NCBI GenBank assembly: GCA_963969345.1
Contig: OZ017770.1
Span: 9,914,180 to 9,978,179 of the forward strand
Direction of reading: 5' to 3'
DNA: 64,000 bases
Source: Turbatrix aceti
Lineage: Eukaryota; Nematoda; Chromadorea; Rhabditida; Panagrolaimidae
Made by a program: the position numbers and the translations under genes
In this document: positions 51,341 through 62,906 of the stretch, in pieces
Layout: each line of letters starts with the position of its first letter
Position numbering within the stretch: the stretch's first letter is position 1
Notes under the pieces: generated by a model
What the model saw: the letters and a program-made list of their open reading frames with translations, nothing else
What the model was told of the DNA's origin: nothing
Databases searched by the model: none

Positions 51341-53100
51341 TATACTGTCTTTCCAACATGAATTTTGTGGAGGGATGACGGAGTCTCAAATGTGTGCTTT
51401 TATTTTTCCCTGATTTAAAAAACACGAAAAAAATTACAAGCACAATTATATAACTCCAATGTGTTTAATTTCGCTGCGCCAAAAGTGGAACTTGTCCATG
51501 CGGAGTTTCATTCCGCTTTTCTGCAAGACATTCAGGAATTTGTCGATAAAAAAAAATAGGAAACAAAAGTTTTAGGAAAAGGTAAACTTACCATAATAAC
51601 ATATTTACTTATTTATCATCCATACATAATATCACTACAAAATATTTAAAAACTATTTATGTACATAATTATTGAGCGTAGAGCGTAGACATTAATCATC
51701 CTGTCGCACCACTGAAGAAGCTTGACCACTTGCATTCTTCCACAAATGACTAGCATTGTGCCCCACTCTGCGCTGCATGAGTCGTTTAAACATTACTAAG
51801 CATAACAAGTGTGACGCTAGCAGTCCTTCATTGCTGACCTCTAGATTAATTATTACAATCGATTGTTGAAGCTTTGCCAGGTTGACTGTCGATGTGCTTG
51901 CGTTGTTTTCTCGTTTTTTTAAGACCGTCTAAGTTTTATAGTGAAAAAAATATTTAACTAAAAAAAAATCACATCTTCATTTTCATTGTATGCAATACAT
52001 TATTGACAACATTTTATTGTCTACCTGTGCAGATACAAGTAAAAGTACACATGTACTGTAACAAAGTTCATCCTGATACAATAGGGTGGTTTTACAAGCT
52101 TATTTTAGACGCTTTAGTATTTGTATTATACATATGTATAATGCAACATATTTATTTCACAAAAAAATGGTAATTTAAGCAAAAGTTAGTCATCAGGAGA
52201 ATCAAAAACGGCAAAAAGTTGAAAGCATGGAGGGTATTGCCAGAAATAACGACTCTGAAAAAAAAAGTTTGTTAATTTGATTTCCGGTAAATAAATATAA
52301 ATATAAATATATTGCATTTCGTAAAATCAAGCTTACCTTTTTTTAAGTTGATGAGTATTAAATATTTTGTGTACAGCATTGGATTTACGCAGTATTTGCA
52401 TATACAGCCGTACAATTTATAAAACAAACTGGCAAATAACCATGATACCGGGGGTAATTATTTGTGTCCAGTCCAAAGGCTTGATGTCGGGTAATAAATA
52501 TTTTTTATTTACTGTTTATTAACGCGTTTGATAACTGAAAATTTGCTAACTAATCATACTTCCGGTTTTTCGAAAAACAAATAACGAGGGCAAGTGCAAT
52601 TTGCGTCGTCAAACGTCTTTAGCTAAAGCTTCAGCGTTTTGATTTTTTGAAATATTTACTAATACCAAAATGTTTTTTTTTAAATGAACATTTTGCCACA
52701 ATGAAAACGCCGCTAGTGTTAAAAAACAAAAAAAAAACGTGTACTAACCTTTAACATAAATATTTTAATATCAAAATTCTACATATATGTAGTATATTTA
52801 ATCAATTATATAGATGTCAAATATATACATATGCAAGAATATTTGATATCTTGTCCATATCACAAAAAGCCAAATTCTGAAAAAAAACGTCATCGTTGGG
52901 GAAGCTATATAAATATATGCGGCACCGCTCCTCCCCTTTCTGACATTTTGACAATCACAAATAAGTAGCACCGATTGGTTGTTTTTTTCTGACATCAGAG
53001 CATCTTCATTTTTTAGCCCGAACATCTGCCGCTCGGCCCTGATCGATGTTCATTGTTGCAGCGAAAATGAGGTTTTCAGTTGTTACATACTATTTATATA
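51341..53100. repeat. Tandem duplicated block, unit 2 (no protease gene)
   Basis: Diverged copy of unit 1 with the same landmarks but lacking the protease and its flanks. A third start, CATCATGAATTTCGTGAAATT, occurs at about 53114, so a partial unit 3 follows. Confidence 0.8.
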
Positions 53101-56100
53101 CCCTGTCCAGCCATCATGAATTTCGTGAAATTGGGAAGGAGTCCCTCAGTCTTTATTTTTTCGTCAATTAAAAAAAACACAAAAAAACATAAAATAAATA
53201 TTTACAAACACAATTAATACAAACTTTTTGGTTTATAACAAAAAAAACTTTTGGAAAATGACAAATGTGAAAAAATACAAGCTGCCGGATGAGGATACCA
53301 AGATGCACTTGGACAACGCGTTGAGTTGCTTACACCTTTGACGCAACTCATACCCGACGCGTTAAAATTAATAAAACCTGAAAATGCACAAACGTCTGCT
53401 TAAATAAAGAAAACAAACGGAAACATACATATGCCGATATCGATGGCCTTCAGAATTTTTCAAATAAACCAAGTTCTTTCTGATCTGGGTTTGTTCTGCT
53501 TCTATGTTTCCGCATCAGTTGGTTCTGAAATATTATTAAAAAGGTAAAAGGACACTGGGAAATCAAAAAAAACCAACCTGAATAAAGGAAAAAGAAGTTT
53601 ATCAAAGTCGGATTTTTTTACAATTTTGGTAGTAGTCGTAGGTTCTAATTAGAGTCCATAAAGTAAGAAATCGAGGTTGATGGACTGAAAATATTGCAAA
53701 CAATATGCAAAGACAGCGGCAGAGCAAGCACAACGACCTATAAGTCTTCCCTCATATGAACTTTTATCGATCAGTCGCTGTGCCTCGCTTTGGTTTTTTA
53801 TTTTATTGTCACAACTGATTCAAAAAATGCACGTGCGCTTCGTTGAGCCAAAATATGTATGTAGAGTGAAGTCAAAACACAAAATCTAACAATTTTGGGT
53901 CATCTATCCAAATAACTTTCTTCGACAATTTGTGTACATCAAAAAAATTTAAAAAAAACATTCTTTTTTTTGCAAAAACAAAATTTTAAATACACAAAAA
54001 AACACAGAATCAAATTTAGACATCAAAAAATGAAGCTTTACTACATTTTCCTTATAAATATTTTGTAAAATTTTCTACATATTATCTCCCCCCTACAGTC
54101 AAGCATGTCATGATTTTTCTGCAGCTCCTTTACTATGTATGTATCGACAAAATTTGGTGCAGCAACACTGCCACAGCGGTACAGCATAAAAAACTGACAT
54201 TTTCCAAAGATTGTTGGAGCGTCGTAGATTTTTTTGGCGCACATCTGCCTGTCTACGATGACAAATGTATGTATGCGATAGGGGTAGATGAGCGAAAAAC
54301 CGCAAATGCTGTTCAATCTAAAAGTGCGCATTCAATTTTCATGAATGCTATGTACTACGTATATATTTAAAAAAATGTATGTATGTATTAATACACTCAT
54401 TTTATTTCATATATAAAATAAATGGATATACAAGGTATATAAATATCAGGTTGGTTTCACAGTTTGGTGACTCAAAAAGTTTTTTTTTTTCAAAAAAATG
54501 CGATCTGCGAATTTGAAACAAAACAAACATGTCAGATATCTTGCGCATTTTATTGTATAGATGATCTTTTAGACTTGGACTTTACGGCATTTTATATTGA
54601 ATTATGGCTGATGACCTTTATTATAACATTATTACAGACTGCAGAGGATGCTGATATGATATTGCTAATTTTATACAGATGTGACGATTTCATGCGCCAA
54701 ATGTGCCAAAATATTTAATACTTGGTTGATTTACAACATTAAACACCAGCCCAAAGAAGAGCTAACATGATCTGAGAAAATGATTTTAATTTTTTTTTAA
54801 CCATAAACACTTAATAAAATAAACACTTTTTTCATTAAGGAGAAAACTTATCACAATGATATACATTTTATAGTACAAACATAGATGTTGATACCCTCAC
54901 TCTTTTTTTCGTTCATTTTTCTCGTTGGTGTATGGAGATCATGCCGTATGCGTGACGTCATAGTATGCGGTTTGACAAGCTTGCCCTTGCCTTGCGCTTG
55001 CTCGTTGAGGTTGTCCACGTCTGTTGACAGCCATCACACCGGGCCTTCCACCGTACTCAGAACATCGGCCACGACGGACAGTGTAGTGGAGTCGTTTGTG
55101 CAAGCGGTGGTGATGATGTGGTTGTACGCACTTTTATGTAACTTGACCATTATGACACAATGCGGGCGCGCCTGAGCGTCTTATTGCCCGCGAAGTTGAC
55201 CTAATGCAGATCGAAAACATGTGTCAAATGTGGTGTTGGCTTAACTGCATATGCAAGCAAGCATACTCAAACTTACAACAAATGCCAACAAATATGATTT
55301 TTGTTTTGTGATTACTGATAAATATGTATTCTGGAACTCAAAAAGTTTCAAACTCTGGAACATTTGATGAAAACAGTATCAAGATGCGCCGGTCAAATGC
55401 ATGAAAACGAGCAGGCATGTATGACTTTGAAAAAAATGCTGTCAAAAAAATCTCGTCGTTTATTTTTTGTAAAGTCACTCAACAAAATGCATTCTTTCAA
55501 AAAACGGCTGTATGTAGCACTGACTCTTTCATTTTCTCTCTCTATGGTAACGAAGCAGGATTTTCTGAATTGTTTATTGCTTCTCCACTTTCGCTTTATT
55601 TTTTTAATAATATTTTTCTCAAATGATCTGCTCCTGAGTGTGAGCGAAACCCTTGTATTTAGTTGGAAAAGTATGCACATGAATGTATTTCAAACATTTG
55701 AGCATAACCCCGGGATCGCAATTCGGTAAGTTGTAATTTAATATTTTTAGTTTTATTGTTAATTAAAAAAGCTGCAATTGCTATTTTCAGATAAATCTAC
55801 AAAAATTATATGTATATGAACATATTATAATATATTACTGGAAAAATATACCACATAGATAGAACAATATGTATGTATTTATTATATAAAAAAATATTTA
55901 ATTTTATATTAAATTTTGCTGGATTTATGGACAGCATTTTCGCAAGTTTCACAAAAAAAAGATGTCTCAAATAGTACGGCGCACTAAATATTAATACAGC
56001 CAATGGTTCAGCCGATACTACATAATTGATTGTTCATTCTACATCTAATCCTGAAGCGATGCGACCAATAATAACGTATTTATTTAATATATACTTCCTC

Positions 56101-56624
56101 AATCAAAAATGTGTATGTTTTGTCAGTATTTTTTTTGTTAATAAATAAATTTGTTAACAATAAATATAATTCTACTTGTTTTAATTATTTAGCAATTTTG
56201 TGTTTTCATTTTAAAATAAAGTTAAGATATTATTTAGTATTTAAAGATTACAATAAATTAGTACTGCACGAACAAAATAAACTAATTTTTTTGGAAATGT
56301 TTTCGACATAGCGTCAAAAAAATAGTTTGAAGTTTAGAGCGCGAACCATGAGAAACTGGTATGAATGGCTTCAACTTTAATTGAAAATTCCCTCATTGTA
56401 CGAAAAAAAACGCACAAAATGATCTGATTTTTATATAAAAATTATTTATATTCTTGTACAAATAAGAGTAAATGTATGAATGTACATAAGTTAATGTGAA
56501 CAAAAACTACAAACAAAAACAAGTCAGTTAACAAAAAAAAACAACGGCCGCATCATTGTCTTTTATTTGAAGGTTTACACCTTTTCGTTCACCGTGTAAG
56601 GTCTTTTGCGGTCCTCAAAACATA
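53101..56624. other. Gene-poor AT-rich stretch
   Basis: 3.5 kb with no supportable gene. It holds the start of repeat unit 3, a small hairpin near 53320-53360 (TGAGTTGC / GCAACTCA) and a GC-richer island at 54940-55190 that includes a TGACGTCA palindrome (about 54953-54960). The open frame across that island (54885-55175) has no recognisable motif. Confidence 0.5.
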
Positions 56625-56723
56625 TCAGAAGTGGTAAACAACCACATTGGGGTAACTCGGGTGTTTTGGTTGGTCATTTAGGTTGACCGATGCTATGAAA
56701 GCTTTGACGGCTTCGGAGATCGG
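56625..56723 (-). CDS. Possible terminal exon of a minus-strand gene
   Basis: After a TTTTTTACAG acceptor the minus strand reads PISEAVKAFIASVNLNDQP then KHPSYPNVVVYHF and TGA, 99 nt in one frame with a protein-like composition in an otherwise AT-rich area. A candidate upstream exon ending ...IKPQA before GTAATA (about 57009) is one phase out, so I could not join them. Partial and uncertain. Confidence 0.3.
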   Translation of the reverse strand, partial: PISEAVKAFIASVNLNDQPKHPSYPNVVVYHF

Positions 56724-57234
56724 CTGTAAAAAACAATTATCAGTTCAGTCTTTTTTGTACAACAAGTTCGGGTAAGTTCTCACGATAGGTTCGGGTGTAA
56801 GTTTATCTTATTGTGATAATGCTGTACCGTAGAAATGTTCGATCCGGTTTGTCAGTAATTGACAAACCAAATTGAACCAGGCAACGCAAAAGAGAATATT
56901 ATCAGTTCATTATCAGTGTCCGTCTTTTTTTGAAGTTTAACTCCCGACGGGTTTGTACAATAAGGAAAATTATTGTTTTTAATTGTGAATTAAATTATAA
57001 AAAATATTACGGGCTTGAGGCTTAATTTGTCCACTGTTGTATCCGTGAGGATTATAGATCAGCACCGCGCACTAGGCAAGACGAAAAGACAAAAGTCTTC
57101 GCCCTAACATTTGGCGCAAGGACCGACTTCGCGCGTCTGCCGCTCGTTAAATGAATGGGCCGCGGACGGTGTCAACAACATTCGCTTTCCCGCGACCGTA
57201 ACCCGATTGATTTGGCAACGCCCTTGCCGATTTT
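56724..57234. other. Spacer with a GC-rich patch
   Basis: 57060-57230 is GC-rich and lies directly upstream of a TATA box. It may be promoter DNA or part of an old LTR; no matching second copy is in the window. Confidence 0.4.
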
Positions 57235-57963
57235 TATAAAAGACCAAATGTCGAAGGTTTTACTAACCCCTGTTTTTCGGATTTCCGTCTACCGGTTACT
57301 GCGATCGTATTTTTGTGTTTGATTAAATAAATTTGGTTTTTAATCGTTGTATTGTTGTTCGTTAGTATTGTTCGTGCGAGGAACTAAGTAAGGTACGTTA
57401 GAGAAATCAGCAAAAATAATTTTTTTTCGCTTTTTTTGGTGATTCACAGTAACATTTGCCAAGTTGTATTGTTAATGACAACAATGGATTATAGTACAAA
57501 ATTTCTTTGTCATGAATCTGAATGCATCTGTTATACATATTTACATTGTACTTTTTTGCAGCAATGGATTATTCTGCGACGTAGTATGTAAAGATCGCTT
57601 CTCATATATATTTATGTATAATATTGTTTATATTTATTATATATACAACTTGATAATAAAAACCTATAAATATTTTGTCACAGGCATGTTACCTATCCCT
57701 TTACATACTTTGACAATAAGGCTTAATACATATTTGTTTTCAGCTTTGATATATTCATTTTGCTCATTACGTGTGTATAAGTATAAAAATGAAATGGTAC
57801 ACCATACAAATTCATTATATATGTTACCACAGACAAGTTCTTCTTGAAATTAATCAAATTCATAAATAACAGGGTGCCGTCGCCGAAATTGCATTCAGAA
57901 AATCCCAGGCTGACGACTGGGAAAAAATCTCAAGCACGGAGTGTCTTTGATCGCGTTTTGTAA
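57235..57963 (+). CDS. Candidate micro-protein gene (35 aa) with TATA box and untranslated first exon
   Basis: A TATAAAAG box (57235-57242) is followed by a likely untranslated exon ending in AACTAA|GTAAGG (57387). A T-rich TTTTTTGCAG acceptor gives exon 2 with ATG at 57564, coding MDYSAT up to GTAGTA at 57581. A third exon from 57873 reads VPSPKLHSENPRLTTGKK then SQARSVFDRVL and stops at 57961-57963. Another frame of exon 3 is also open (KSQADDWEKISSTECL, stop 57948), so the frame is not settled. No family recognised. Confidence 0.3.
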
Positions 57964-58163
57964 TGCAAGCATTTTACAACAACGACAGCGATGCGACTGT
58001 AATTGATTACAAGCTGACGAAATTAAGCCTTTCGGCTACTGTCCACGACCGCCTCGACCCCTCTAGTTTAATAGGAAGATTTATTTTTACTCTAGTTTTA
58101 TAAGAAGACACTCAACAACTCGCCCGCGAGTCAGGCGTACAGGGTCAAGCAGAAACTTTCCGG

Positions 58164-58998
58164 TCCTTGAAAACGATTACTCTGACAGCTCCTAACTATC
58201 ATTTGGAACAATTGGGGCTTCATCGCAAGACCAACCTTTCCTGCACAAGCCCTGCGTCCATATGTTTATCCACAGATCCGGCGTCCATCATTTGGGGTAT
58301 TTGGCGATCAGGCATCCGGATACAGTCAACCCCCATTCCAAGTCAACAAGATGATTCAAACAAAAGTGAGATTACACATTCCCCCCATTGAATTCTTTAT
58401 AAAAATAATAATTTACAGACCTCGTCAGTGGATCATCCGTTGTACTGAACAAAATATTTGGCCTAAATTCCATACGAGTCATTAAACCAGATATTCGTGA
58501 ATTCAGACGATGTTACCCGTACACCACCATTGGGCCACCCGCGCCCAAAATAAATTTTATTAATAAAATCTTCAAAAAAGTGTTTCAGCTTTCTTGGTTT
58601 AAGCAGCGCAGTATTTGTTTTATTTTTGATAACCAAAAAAATAAATATTCACGAAGGTAACACTACGTATTTTTCAATTTGACAAAAAAAATCTGTGTTT
58701 CAAAAAACTACTCGTCGAGAATACGAATCACTTTGACTTTGTGGAATGCAGACGTGGCTTGATGAATAATACTATGTATTTTGCACCTTTGGTTTAATCT
58801 ATTATAAAGACATTTGCTGTCACCTGATCACAAAGATGCTTTGTCTACCTACAAATATGTCAGGGCATGTCATACCGGGACGAATCGACTATTTTCCCCG
58901 AAGTTGACATGCTGCACCCGGAGTGCCAGCCACGATGCCTGTGCGGCGACCATGGGAAAGTGCTGCGCATGCTAGTGGACTATATCGTTGCGATAGAG
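58164..58998 (+). CDS. Possible small multi-exon gene or remnant
   Basis: An open stretch to 58369 ends at AAAA|GTGAGA; an acceptor TTTACAG at about 58420 leads in phase to SGSSVVLNKIFGLNSI then RVIKPDIREFRRCYPYTTIG, which looks protein-like. A third stretch (about 58862-58998) reads DESTIFPEVDMLHPEC and ends IEPVSSF then TGA. I could not connect these into a full gene and recognise no domain. Confidence 0.2.
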
Positions 58999-59473
58999 CC
59001 AGTATCTTCATTTTGATCAGGTCGCAGACAAACAAAAGGCGGTCGCGTTGTTTCCCTTAGGGAAAGCGGCATGGTCATCGTCAGGGTGGCGCTTTATAAA
59101 ATGCACAGTTTTGGACTGAACCACAGCGGCAGCGACGACTGTTGACCACCACATGTTTTTTCTTCTTAGACTATCTTTTGATTGATTGTTGCGTTCGCTT
59201 GCAACACTCGCAGATTTTTCAAGCCCGTCCATCACTGATTCTGGTCAGTTTTTCTTCCAGATGATCAAATTAAAAAAATGCTTTTCTGTGCCCCTCGTGT
59301 CCCAATCTCTCTGTTTGAAAACAACGGTAATGGAATACATAAATATTTAACGGTAACAGCAACTCTTTTATACAAACAAAAAACTTTTTTCTACTATACT
59401 ATGTCTATTTTCAATTTTCTCTGTTCTATAATCTATCCCTACTTTAAAAAAAAACCCGTTAAAATTGCACAAG
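58999..59473. other. Spacer, no gene seen
   Basis: AT-rich 3' flank of the ELM2-SANT gene. Confidence 0.4.
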
Positions 59474-60196
59474 TCAGTTCTTCTTCTGCTTGGTGACCCG
59501 CTTCTTGGAAGGCGACGGCTGGAGAGACTCGTCATCGGATTCTTCAGAGACGTAGTTCAAGTCGAGATTAAATGCCGGGTTGTTTCTGGTCTGAATGTAA
59601 ACGCGAAAAAGGTCGCGGACAGTCTTACGGGGAAACTGCAATTTTTTTTAATGTAAATCATCAGTTTTGAATAAAGGGAAGCTTACGTGACATGACTGAA
59701 TTTCATTGAAATTCAATCCACGTTTTCCAATACATAGCCAAAGTTTGTACACTTGCCCTTGAGTCCAATCGACATCAGGCAGCTGATGGGAAGAGAGAAT
59801 CTTGTAGTTGGCACGGTTGATGTCCATCTCCAATCACTGAGGACTTTGAGAGCCTAAAAGAAGGAATGCTTTAGGTTTTCAAGCTACATAGATGACATTA
59901 GATACAAACCTTCTCCTCTGAGTAATCGAAGTTCATGTAATGTTTAGCGTGTTCCAAGTATTCAGAAAGCGATTTGTCGCTGACGGCTTTGTTTGGAGCA
60001 AACATAGTCACATCGCGATCCGGCGTCGTGCAGAAGTCACCGGCCTGGCCAACGCAGTCTGGGATTGCTGCCGTCTTCATCACTTTGGCCATGAATCGGG
60101 TTACTGGAATATAACCTTTTTTGTTCGCTGACCTAAAAAAGGAAACGAACCTCGACGAGTGGGAGACTCGTCTTCCGAGTTGGACGAAATGTCCAT
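59474..60196 (-). CDS. ELM2-SANT protein (CoREST/MIER/MTA-type), with a frame conflict
   Basis: Exons 60196-60151, 60103-59910, 59853-59687 and 59635-59474. The ELM2 tail reads SDKSLSEYLEHAKHYMNFDY and SEEKALKVLSD; the SANT helices read VDWTQGQVYKLWLCIGKRG, LNFNEIQSC and FPRKTVRDLFRVYIQTR; a basic end (PSKKRVTKQKKN) follows. ELM2-SANT pairs recruit HDAC1/2 in chromatin corepressors. At about 59833-59838 the ELM2 end and the next helix (EMDINRANYKIL) lie in different frames; one extra T (plus-strand A) would restore the family pattern. Either this is an assembly slip, a disabled gene, or the second half starts at its own MDINRANY. The N-terminus is short and upstream exons may be missing. Confidence 0.65.
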
Positions 60197-60944
60197 GATA
60201 GACTGCGAACCGTGATTGAAAGAAGAATCACACAGAGTCTAGGTTGCAAGATTCTTGAAAAGTGAGGAATGAGGTTTTTCAAAGTGATTATGTCGCATAA
60301 TGCCAAAAATTCGAAAAACTTTGTAGCACCTTGTTTTTTGCTTGTCTTCAGGAGTATGGACGTTGTGATTTTTTTATTTCAATGCTTCCAGGTCAATTTT
60401 TAGTAATAATCGGTGACTGATGGACTGTCAAGGGCTGTGTAATGATTTACAGGTGATCCGAGGGAAATCGACCTCATACAAGCTTTTTTTTTGGCGTCAA
60501 AAGTCATTTTTTATGCATTCGAGGGATTCCAAGTTCTGAATCCCGTTGGGTGATCACTGGGAGTTTATTATTTGATTTTAAGTCACTTTTACGTTTTTTT
60601 GAATATGCCGTTGAGCTCTGGGACATATTACGGATATCCCAGAAACAGACAGTAGCGTCCATGACGTGATGTCCGGTCAAATAAATATAAGTCAATTTTC
60701 CCCCGACATTTCATTTTTGGCACCAAACGTGATTTTTTTATTCAGATTTATTATTTTTAGTGTAAGTGCTATGTCATTCACCCATCTAATTGCAATTTTG
60801 AGGCTTCTGCATCAGTGTGCCGGAATCTGTCATGCCACATGCGGCCTCGATCTTTTCATGAATGTTTTCACCTTGAATGCAGCTTATTTTTGTCGTGTGT
60901 GTTCAAAAAGGTAACGGGTGGCATTCCAAAAGAGCGGGGGTGGC
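60197..60944. other. Spacer, no gene seen
   Basis: Upstream region of the ELM2-SANT gene and left flank of MITE 1. Confidence 0.4.
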
Positions 60945-60952
60945 ATGGCATG

Positions 60953-61348
60953 CAGTGTTCCGCTCTGGCCAAAATCGACTCTCGACTCTCGACTCTGACT
61001 CAGAGTCGAGAGTCGAGAGTCGAAAGAGTCGACTCTTTCGACTCCGACTCCCAGAATCGACTCTTTGACTCCGAGTTAAAATAGGTTCACAAAAAATGCA
61101 TCAATAAACGCCTAAAACTGCGTGCTTTCATCTTTAACGAGTTTTTATTTTACAAAATCAAACATTTGGCATCAAAAATGGCTATAAAAGTGTATTTTTT
61201 TCAAAAAATTTTCATCAAAGAGTCGACTCCAAAGAGTCAAAAGATCATTTTGTAAAAATCGACTCTCGACTCTGACTCTGACTCTCGACTCTCAGAGTCA
61301 GAGTCAGAGTCAAAGAGTCGACTCTGAGTCGGAGTCAGCGGAACACTG
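60953..61348. mobile_element. hAT-type MITE 1 (396 bp) with 8-bp target duplication
   Basis: Starts CAGTGTTCCGCT and ends with its exact reverse complement AGCGGAACACTG. Flanked on both sides by ATGGCATG (60945-60952 and 61349-61356). The 8-bp duplication and CAGTG termini are hAT features. Subterminal regions consist of many GACTCT/AGAGTC units facing each other; the middle is unique AT-rich DNA with no transposase. Confidence 0.9.
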
Positions 61349-61614
61349 ATGGCATGCCATAAAAAGGTCGTCGCGGTCGTTCTTGGCACGGTCGGTGGGT
61401 TTGGTTTATTGGACCACCCTTGGCCCATTATGTGTAACTATTTTTTATTTGTCTTGCTTTTAGGGGTGGCCTTATTGATGTGAAACAGAAAATATCACTA
61501 TATTTACTTTGCCGTCTCATGATTATTGATTTTCGTACAAAATGAAATTTGTACGATTGTTGAAGTCGTCCATGATATGTTCTGTTTTTCGTTCTTCAGG
61601 ATTCATTTTATCCA

Positions 61615-62739
61615 TAACAAGGCTAAAGGGGGGGCCCCCTACGGGGGCCCCAGGAAGGGAAAAGGAAGGAAGGGGAAGGCAAGGCAAGGCAAGGTAAAGG
61701 CATCAAGGAAGGATCAGAAGGATCGTAAAATCGAAAAGGATCGTTTATCGTTTTGTTGTTTATTTTCTTTTTGCCCGTTTTTCGTTTATCTTTTGCCGGT
61801 CATAATTTTACCGATAGAAAATAATTATTTTTTGTTATTATCTTTTCGAATAACCGACGATTTGCATATTATCGAAATCAAATCAAATACATATAATCGT
61901 TTTTTGACCCGCTTTAAAAATATTGGAATACATAAATATAATGGGGGCCCCTTCGGGGCCCCATGTAATTTGTTTTACGCTTTTGTAAAATATAAGTAAT
62001 AATGTTGCTTTTCAATATCGCGCATCTTTCGCCATCGCCTAATAAATCCTCGCCCGCTGCAATCGCTTATTGACCCGTTTCAATGCATAAAACCAGAGTT
62101 GTTCAATTCGCCAATTTTTAGCGCTCGCTCTGCTCGCGCTCTTTGAGCAATTCAATTTTCCGTGCTCGCTCTGCTCATGCTCTTTGGGTTCCTAAAATTT
62201 TCGCGCTCGCTCCGCTCGCGCTCTTTTATTCTCAGATTCTCTGCTCTTGCTCTGCTCACGCTCGTGAGTTGAGCAGGAGCGAGCAATGAGCAAACATGGC
62301 TCACACATAAAAATGTGAATTTTGAGCCAAAATTCAGTTCCTCACTAAAAGAAAGACCGTATACTCCTTGGAGATACCCCCAACATCGTGTTTTTGGTCG
62401 AAATTACCAGTATTTTAGTATTTGTAGCACTAAATTTATAGTGAGCAGTGCTCATTTAAAAAATTTCTCGCGCTCGCTCTGCTCACGCTCTTTGAGCAAT
62501 TCAATTTTTCGTGCTCGCTCTGCTCATGCTCATTGAGCACTCCAATTTTTCGCGCTCGCTCCGCTCGCGCTCGTGAACTGAGCAGGAGCGAGCAGTGAGC
62601 AGGAGCAATTTGGTGAGCATCGAACAACTCTGCATAAAACCAAACACAAAAAAATATTCAAAGAATATGGCCCAGGAAAAATAGCAATTCAACAAAATTC
62701 ATAAAATTATGATACATAAATCAAAATTAATAACAACAA
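61615..62739. repeat. GC-palindrome repeat, copy 1 (interrupted by MITE 2)
   Basis: Matches 63418-64000 from TAACAAGGCTAAAGG onward. Landmarks: a GGGGGGCCCCCTACGGGG hairpin (61628-61651), a GGAAGG/GGCAAGG purine tract, a TTATCGTTTTG..TTT region, a second near-palindrome around CCCCTTCGGGG (61941-61964), and CGCCCGCTGCAATCGC. Interrupted at 62094-62632 by MITE 2, resuming at CCAAACACAAAAAAATATTC. Confidence 0.9.
62094..62632. mobile_element. hAT-type MITE 2 (539 bp) with 8-bp target duplication, nested in a repeat
   Basis: Starts CAGAGTTGTTC and ends GAACAACTCTG. Flanked by CATAAAAC on both sides (62086-62093 and 62633-62640). Repeat copy 2 has CATAACAC at the same place (63868-63875) with no insert, an empty site. 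Inside, GCGCTCGCTC-type units and spacers (GAGCAATTCAATTTT) are arranged in opposing orientation at the two ends. No transposase frame. Confidence 0.92.
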
Positions 62740-62906
62740 TCATTTGTTTTGCCATCTTTCGCCATCACCCAATCGCCCACTGTCACCGCCGTTGCGGTTC
62801 TCTCGACTGATGGCATGTGCGGCGCCGTCCGCCTCTGCACCCGCTGTCTGGTCCGCCCACTCACCATGGATTTCATTTTATGAGAGATCAAAAAATTCAA
62901 TTGTTC

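Noticed and set aside
54885..55175. 96-residue frame in a GC island
   Set aside because: No recognised motif and no splice context; the hydrophobic start is probably chance. Kept only as an intergenic note.
55364..55729. 121-residue frame
   Set aside because: Phe/Leu/Ser-rich translation of T-rich DNA, with an equally long frame on the opposite strand.
57000..57460. Possible solo LTR (GC patch, TATAAAAG, AATAAA)
   Set aside because: No second copy, no matching target duplication and no retroviral-type coding region were found; a gene promoter with an untranslated exon fits better.
61526..61999. 157-residue frame across the GC-palindrome repeat
   Set aside because: Runs through palindromes and a purine tract; the aligned frame is not preserved in copy 2.
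62315..62695. Arg/Ser- or Glu-rich frames in the MITE 2 region
   Set aside because: They are translations of the GCTCGCTC units inside the element.
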